64,000 nt of DNA from Rotaria socialis (taxonomy: Eukaryota > Rotifera > Eurotatoria > Philodinida > Philodinidae): positions 1 to 64,000 of the forward strand of contig CAJNYU010001789.1 of NCBI GenBank assembly GCA_905331475.1, written 5' to 3'. The notes under the pieces are model-generated. The model was given only the letters and a program-made list of their open reading frames with translations. It did no database searches and was not told the DNA's origin. The translations under genes and the position numbers were made by a program. Of the stretch, positions 59,616 through 64,000 are shown piece by piece; the first letter of the stretch is position 1, and every line of letters begins with the position of its first letter.

Positions 59616-62600
59616 TTATTTCGAATAGTAAACGCGATAGTAAAGTGTTTTCGAACGCCATAATGAGTAACTATTGTCAAATTTAAGTAAATAAACCCCA
59701 ACGCCCGGATATTGATGACTGCCAGCATAGACCTCTTCATGGCAATCACGTCGATATATTGGAACGATTTCACTTTGCCGCGGTTTCGGTGGTTTATTTG
59801 TGCTACCACTGCCTTTTTCAATATCTTTCTTTTCGCCTAAAATAGAAGACGAAAATAGTGAATGATGCTTTTGTTTTTCGATTGGAATATATAATATAAT
59901 TACCATCTTCATGTTCGTCTTCTTCATCGCTTGAATCACTCACATGAACTGTAACCGTATTCGATTCTGCTTTATTCCATTCAAAATAAACGCCGAAACC
60001 AAGATCATAATAATCAGTAGAGAACTCCCAAAATATACAATTGCCATCTTCATGTGTTGGAACACGTACCTAAACATGTGCGTGACCAATTAAAAAATAT
60101 AAATGTAATTTAATATGAGAGGGAATCTAGTCATCTGAAATGTATGCAACTTAAGAGGAAAGCAACTATCATGTCAAAGAACGCTTTTTTTCTCATTCGC
60201 TTCGTTACTTTAATTAGTTGTGAAAAGATGTCGAATTCAACACAAGCTTACCGTTACTGTTTCGCCACTGCCAATTTTAATAACAGCATCTTTTTCTTTA
60301 CGTATTTGATCTTTAAATTCTTTAATGTCTTTACGTGTCCACATATTGGCTGTGATTATATTTGGTAGTTCTATGGTGAAGAAAATAGCCCATTAAAATA
60401 TTTATTAATCATGATTACGAATTTATACCTTGCGTTTCTTGTTCAGAAGGAAGTGTTGATTCATTATTTGAATTTACTGTTCCATTAGGTTCCGTCAATG
60501 AAGCTGGCACAAGCTGATTACTGCCCATCGGTACTTGTGCAGCACTTAATTCATTCGTTATTTCGCCTGATGATGAAGACTGTTGTGCCGGATCATTGCT
60601 CATAGACGGTTGTGAAACAGCAGGACGAATGAGTTCCATTGGCGTATCGAGATTCAATGTTTCGAATTTTGCTTGAACAGGAATCGCTGATTCTATTTTC
60701 ATATCTTGCACTGAAGCATTTGCATTCGAAATCAGTGGAGGCGGTGGAGGGTGGACCAATGGTGGAAGTTTAGTTGGTGCAGAACCAAGTGGTGGCATGC
60801 GAGTAAGCACTTGTAATGCTATACTTGAATTCAATGGAGCCGGTGGAAGTTCCATGTTTGTAGATGGAACTTCAATCGTCGGCGACGAAGTTGTTACTAT
60901 ATTTGTTGGGACTACATTTACTAATGGTGGTGGAATCACAGTATTTGCTAGTGTTGATGGTAGGGGAACGGCGTTTGATGGTGGTACTGATGATAATGTA
61001 ATATTCTCCGATGTTTGTTCCATAGTTGCTTTCTAAACGATGGAAATAATTTTCTTTTTCAAATTTTCATTAGAAACTAATTTTACTGCTCGAAGTTGTT
61101 GATCAATTAGTTGTTGTTGATAAACTTGTTGCATATACTTGTGAAAATGTTGTTCCTGTAATTGACGAATCAAATCTTCTTGCTAAAAGAAAATTTATGA
61201 ACAAAGAAATTAATTTAAGGCGTATATGTATATATATTCATACAGCTGCTCTGTTGTCTTTATATTGTTGTTCGGCGTATGCCTTGAATTGTGAATATGT
61301 TTGTTGATTGAGTGCGTCTTGAATTTGTTTTCTATTTTAGTTTATATGCTAAAAACATATTATTAATCTAATTATAATTACCTTTGAAGATCTTCGCGTT
61401 TTTTCTTTTGCTTTTCTAAACGTAGTACTTGTTCTAATTCGTATTGTCTTGCTTTTTCAGCTGCCTGTTCTAATTGCCGGCAAGTATCATAATCTTGTCT
61501 AAAAAGTAAACAATAATCTCTATAGCAAGACCAAACAAAAATCACGAGTCTTTTGCCAGAGAAGATAATCAAAGAACACGTTAGCGGTACGATAGAGAAG
61601 ATTGCTTTAAGTGTGTTACAAGATTTAATTAAAATGCAAAAGAAAGCGGAATAGTGTGTATGCAGAAAATGTAAGCTGCCGTCTATTTGTAATTTTGACG
61701 AATAGGAAAGTAAATTACTCAACTTGTCCTCTCCGTGTGCACGAGCAACTAATGCTGTATAGATAAGAAAAATAGTCGGAAACGCGCGAGAGAGAGAGAA
61801 GAACAGCTCCGCGAATCCTCGTTTTTTTCCGTCACTCATTTGTCTTTTTTAGAGGATCAAATGTGAAGGCAAATGCGTTATGAGATTCTCGATAAAGCAT
61901 TCTTTACTTTTTTTCTCCTTCCATTTATACGCACTAGTGAAGAATAGAAAAAGTCGTCAACAACAGCAGATCAACCGTTGGGAAAAAAAAGGAAAAGTAA
62001 GAGATGAAATGGAACTGCTCTGAAAAGATGTATATTATAATAAAGATGCACAAAAAGAAGAAAACATAGAAAGAGAAATGTGCCAAAAAAAAAGAATGCC
62101 AACTCAAATAATGGTAACTAGTTACAAGGGCTTTTGAGAAGACGAGAAAGGCAAAGATTATTAGTAGACACGGCAGAAAATATCAGGATAGTAGAAAATT
62201 TCAAGAATCATTCTAAAAATAAGTCATAATGTTTCCGTATTTCTTTGTACTGTTGGCAAAGTTGAGAAGCCTTTAATCTTGCGAAAAAGATCACAGAGCA
62301 TGAAACTTATTGGTAGTTTTTCTTTACAAGTATCAAGGTTTGAGAAGAAAAGACGTAGGACTCGTTTGAATACGATTTCAGCATTTCGAGTAGATTAATC
62401 GCAGTATTATGCAGTCCAATCAAAATTCATTAATTAAAACTTACAGATATTTGATCAAATTCTTTTTTTTTTGCTATCGTTACTATTCCATATGAGACTA
62501 AAATCATATGTTGTTTGTTTTTTATTGCATCTATTTAGTATTTTTGATAGAGATTATATTAACATTTGAATTCTATTTATCGCTCTATTATTCACACTAG

Positions 62601-63401
62601 TAATTTCAACATACGAATTAAGATATTTTAAACATAGAGATAATCGCTCAAGCTTTTCAGAGTACTCGAACTCCGAAAAACACCGGTCACTTTTGTTTGA
62701 ATCAGAAAATGCACATCTTTCAAAGACTATTTTTTGAATAAGTCATTTTAGTAGCTATTCATAAGATTTTTTTTTCTTATCGAAGAAACAAGAAGAGCTT
62801 TCCTCTTACCTTGACTGATCTTCCACTACATATTTCACATCCTGTATTTGTAAGTGTATGCGAAATATCGAACAACGATCCAATAGCAATTTAACATATT
62901 CTTCCATAGCTTGTTCTTTTGTCATATCTCCTAACGCAATCCATGCCTGTCTAAATAATAATAAGAAAAACGAGAAATTCGATAAAACATAGAAAACCGA
63001 ATATTTCTATTTGCTTGTTTTTTACTTTCGATCGTTACCAACAACATCAAGAAATCCAACATTTCGTGTGTATGAAGCATTCCATTTACCTAATTTCTCT
63101 TGTTTGGATAGAGCAATTAAACGAATATTATCACCATATTTCAATTGAATTTGTTCTTTTTTTTCTACAAGAGGCATATATTTCAATTCACATTCTAGCT
63201 CGTCATTTTGCTTAACTTACCTTTGACAAATTTTCTCGCTTTATAATACAATTCCTCTGTAGTATATCCAAATTCGCTGACAGGACTTGGTAATCTTTTT
63301 GTTTCTACGATATTCGTACTATCGGTTATAGAAGGAGTTGGTGTAACATTTATTTGACCAAAACAATTTCCGGCAAGGATTTCATCATAATATAATGCCA
63401 T
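59616..63401 (-). CDS. ACBD3: Golgi resident protein GCP60 (acyl-CoA-binding domain protein 3)
   Basis: Ten exons, high to low: 63401-63221, 63164-63026, 62950-62810, 61498-61382, 61331-61244, 61182-61087, 61032-60429, 60370-60252, 60069-59904, 59836-59616. Sum 623 aa, in phase. An acyl-CoA-binding domain occupies about 45-130 ([42 protein letters not shown]). A charged Gln-rich coiled coil follows at about 150-255, then a 200-residue Pro/Ser/Asn-rich linker, and a C-terminal GOLD domain about 460-623 ([56 protein letters not shown]). ACBD3 binds giantin at the Golgi and recruits PI4KB through the coiled-coil region. Intron 61499-62809 is long (1.3 kb). An open frame extends from the fourth exon into that intron but lacks family similarity. 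The gene is divergently paired with the ATOX1-like gene. Confidence 0.93.
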
Positions 63402-63611
63402 CCGTGCATTTAAATTTGACCGACCGATAATTTACGACAAGATTTGAAACCGTGTCGAATGGACAAATAGAGTAACCAATAGGAAAATGTTGAATAGCAG
63501 AGGTTAAACTTAGATTTCCATGTCGAATCATTCAGTTTGATTGGTTGTCATTTAGATCTTCTTTTTGAACTCATTCATTTATTTATAAAAACAAAACAAA
63601 AGAAGAGAAAT
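63402..63611. promoter_or_regulatory. Putative bidirectional promoter, ACBD3 / ATOX1-like
   Basis: Only 210 bp separate the start codons of two divergent genes, so both promoters and 5' UTRs must be packed here. No TATA box or other motif is convincing. The assignment is positional. Confidence 0.5.
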
Positions 63612-63860
63612 ATGAATAGCCAAGAAGAACATCATTATAAATTTGAAATCGAAGCGACATGCGAAGGTTGTTCAAATGCTGTGAAACGAATCCTTGAGCG
63701 ACACATGAAATCGTCTCCTGGGCAAATATTGAAGTATACTGTTGATTTAGTCTTGGATGAACAAAAAGCTAAAATAGATTTAACATCAACTATGAGTACA
63801 GAACAACTTATTCAGCTACTGGAAAAAAGTGGTAAAAAAGTTAATTCTGTCATTAGTTGA
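63612..63860 (+). CDS. ATOX1-like copper chaperone (HMA domain)
   Basis: Single exon, 82 aa from the ATG at 63612, which precedes the conserved first strand; an upstream in-frame extension to 63537 lacks similarity. The metal-binding loop reads ATCEGCSNAVKRIL: a CxxC pair followed by the small residues and helix typical of heavy-metal-associated domains. The classical Met before the loop (MxCxxC) is Ala here, as in some eukaryotic ATOX1/ATX1 proteins that keep T-C-x-G-C. The C-terminal half (KIDLTSTMSTEQLIQLLEKS, GKKVNSV) fits the last strand-helix-strand, including the Lys near the copper site. ATOX1 delivers Cu(I) to P-type ATPases in the secretory pathway. A spacer of about 12 residues (MKSSPGQILKYT) lengthens the middle. 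A poly(A)-like AATAAA lies at about 63898. Confidence 0.85.
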   Translation: MNSQEEHHYKFEIEATCEGCSNAVKRILERHMKSSPGQILKYTVDLVLDEQKAKIDLTSTMSTEQLIQLLEKSGKKVNSVIS

Positions 63861-64000
63861 AAAAATGATTTTGTTTTAAATGTATTTATTCTATTTAAAT
63901 AAAACAGAACAACTATATTCAATTAATCTTTCCTAGCTTCAAATAAATATTCATTATACAATAATTTTCTAATGGACTATATTTTTATATTCATCGCAAC
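63861..64000. other. 3' flank of ATOX1-like gene
   Basis: AT-rich 3' UTR and downstream sequence, with AATAAA near 63898 and AAATAAATA near 63941. The window ends here. Confidence 0.4.

Noticed and set aside
61378..61839. 153-codon minus-strand ORF that could be an alternative start for ACBD3
   Set aside because: Its first part lies in the long intron, lacks similarity to the family, and the spliced junction from exon 62810-62950 is in phase at 61498.
1..64000. CRISPR arrays, rRNA, tRNA or operon-like structures
   Set aside because: No regularly spaced direct repeats with unique spacers and no tRNA/rRNA-like sequence were seen; the genes are intron-bearing eukaryotic genes.

Overview
This is a eukaryotic window, almost certainly from a small invertebrate. 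It is AT-rich, with many phase-consistent GT-AG introns, most of them about 50-60 nt. The genes are metazoan: an Eph receptor, a metabotropic glutamate receptor, a TGF-beta-type ligand, SRF and a PDZ-GEF. Short introns, numerous small inverted-repeat elements, several decayed gene pieces, one bacterial-type transporter and a short run of TGTGGG (the bdelloid telomere unit) together suggest a bdelloid rotifer. That assignment is an inference. No tRNA, rRNA or CRISPR was seen.

Layout. 0-1.7 kb: a broken phospholipid scramblase (minus), a small inverted-repeat element and an unresolved coding remnant. 2.6-3.7 kb: a secreted TGF-beta superfamily ligand (plus). 4.7-11.6 kb: an 18-exon metabotropic glutamate receptor (minus). 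11.6-16.3 kb: repeats, including a divergent pair of short transposon-like elements and a likely assembly duplication marked by single Ns. 16.3-16.9 kb: an NPC2-like lipid-binding protein (minus). 17.9-30.9 kb: a 29-exon PDZ-GEF (RAPGEF2/6 type, minus). One of its introns holds, in the opposite direction, a complete three-exon PnuC-type transporter. 31.3-32.2 kb: serum response factor (minus). 32.6-35.4 kb: gene debris and mobile-element copies. 35.7-39.2 kb: an LRR protein whose fourth intron is filled by a 1.4-kb palindrome (plus). 40.1-42.8 kb: two single-exon low-complexity proteins (plus). 46.5-51.3 kb: an Eph receptor tyrosine kinase (plus). 53.3-53.8 kb: a small four-helix membrane protein (minus). 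54-57.6 kb: repeats and a sequence gap. 57.6-59.2 kb: a C3orf38 homologue (minus). 59.6-63.4 kb: ACBD3/GCP60 (minus), divergently paired with an ATOX1-like copper chaperone (plus, 63.6 kb).

Most gene models were built by hand. I joined exons where GT-AG sites, codon phase and family similarity agreed. For mGluR, PDZ-GEF, Eph, ACBD3, PnuC, NPC2, SRF, C3orf38, the LRR protein and the TGF-beta ligand, the summed coding length is an exact multiple of three with no internal stop. These are mostly independent housekeeping and signalling genes; the only clear functional layouts are the ACBD3/ATOX1 divergent promoter and the nested PnuC gene. I see no operon-like gene system. The most distinctive features are the nested PnuC gene, the intron-filling palindrome and the unusual TGF-beta ligand.
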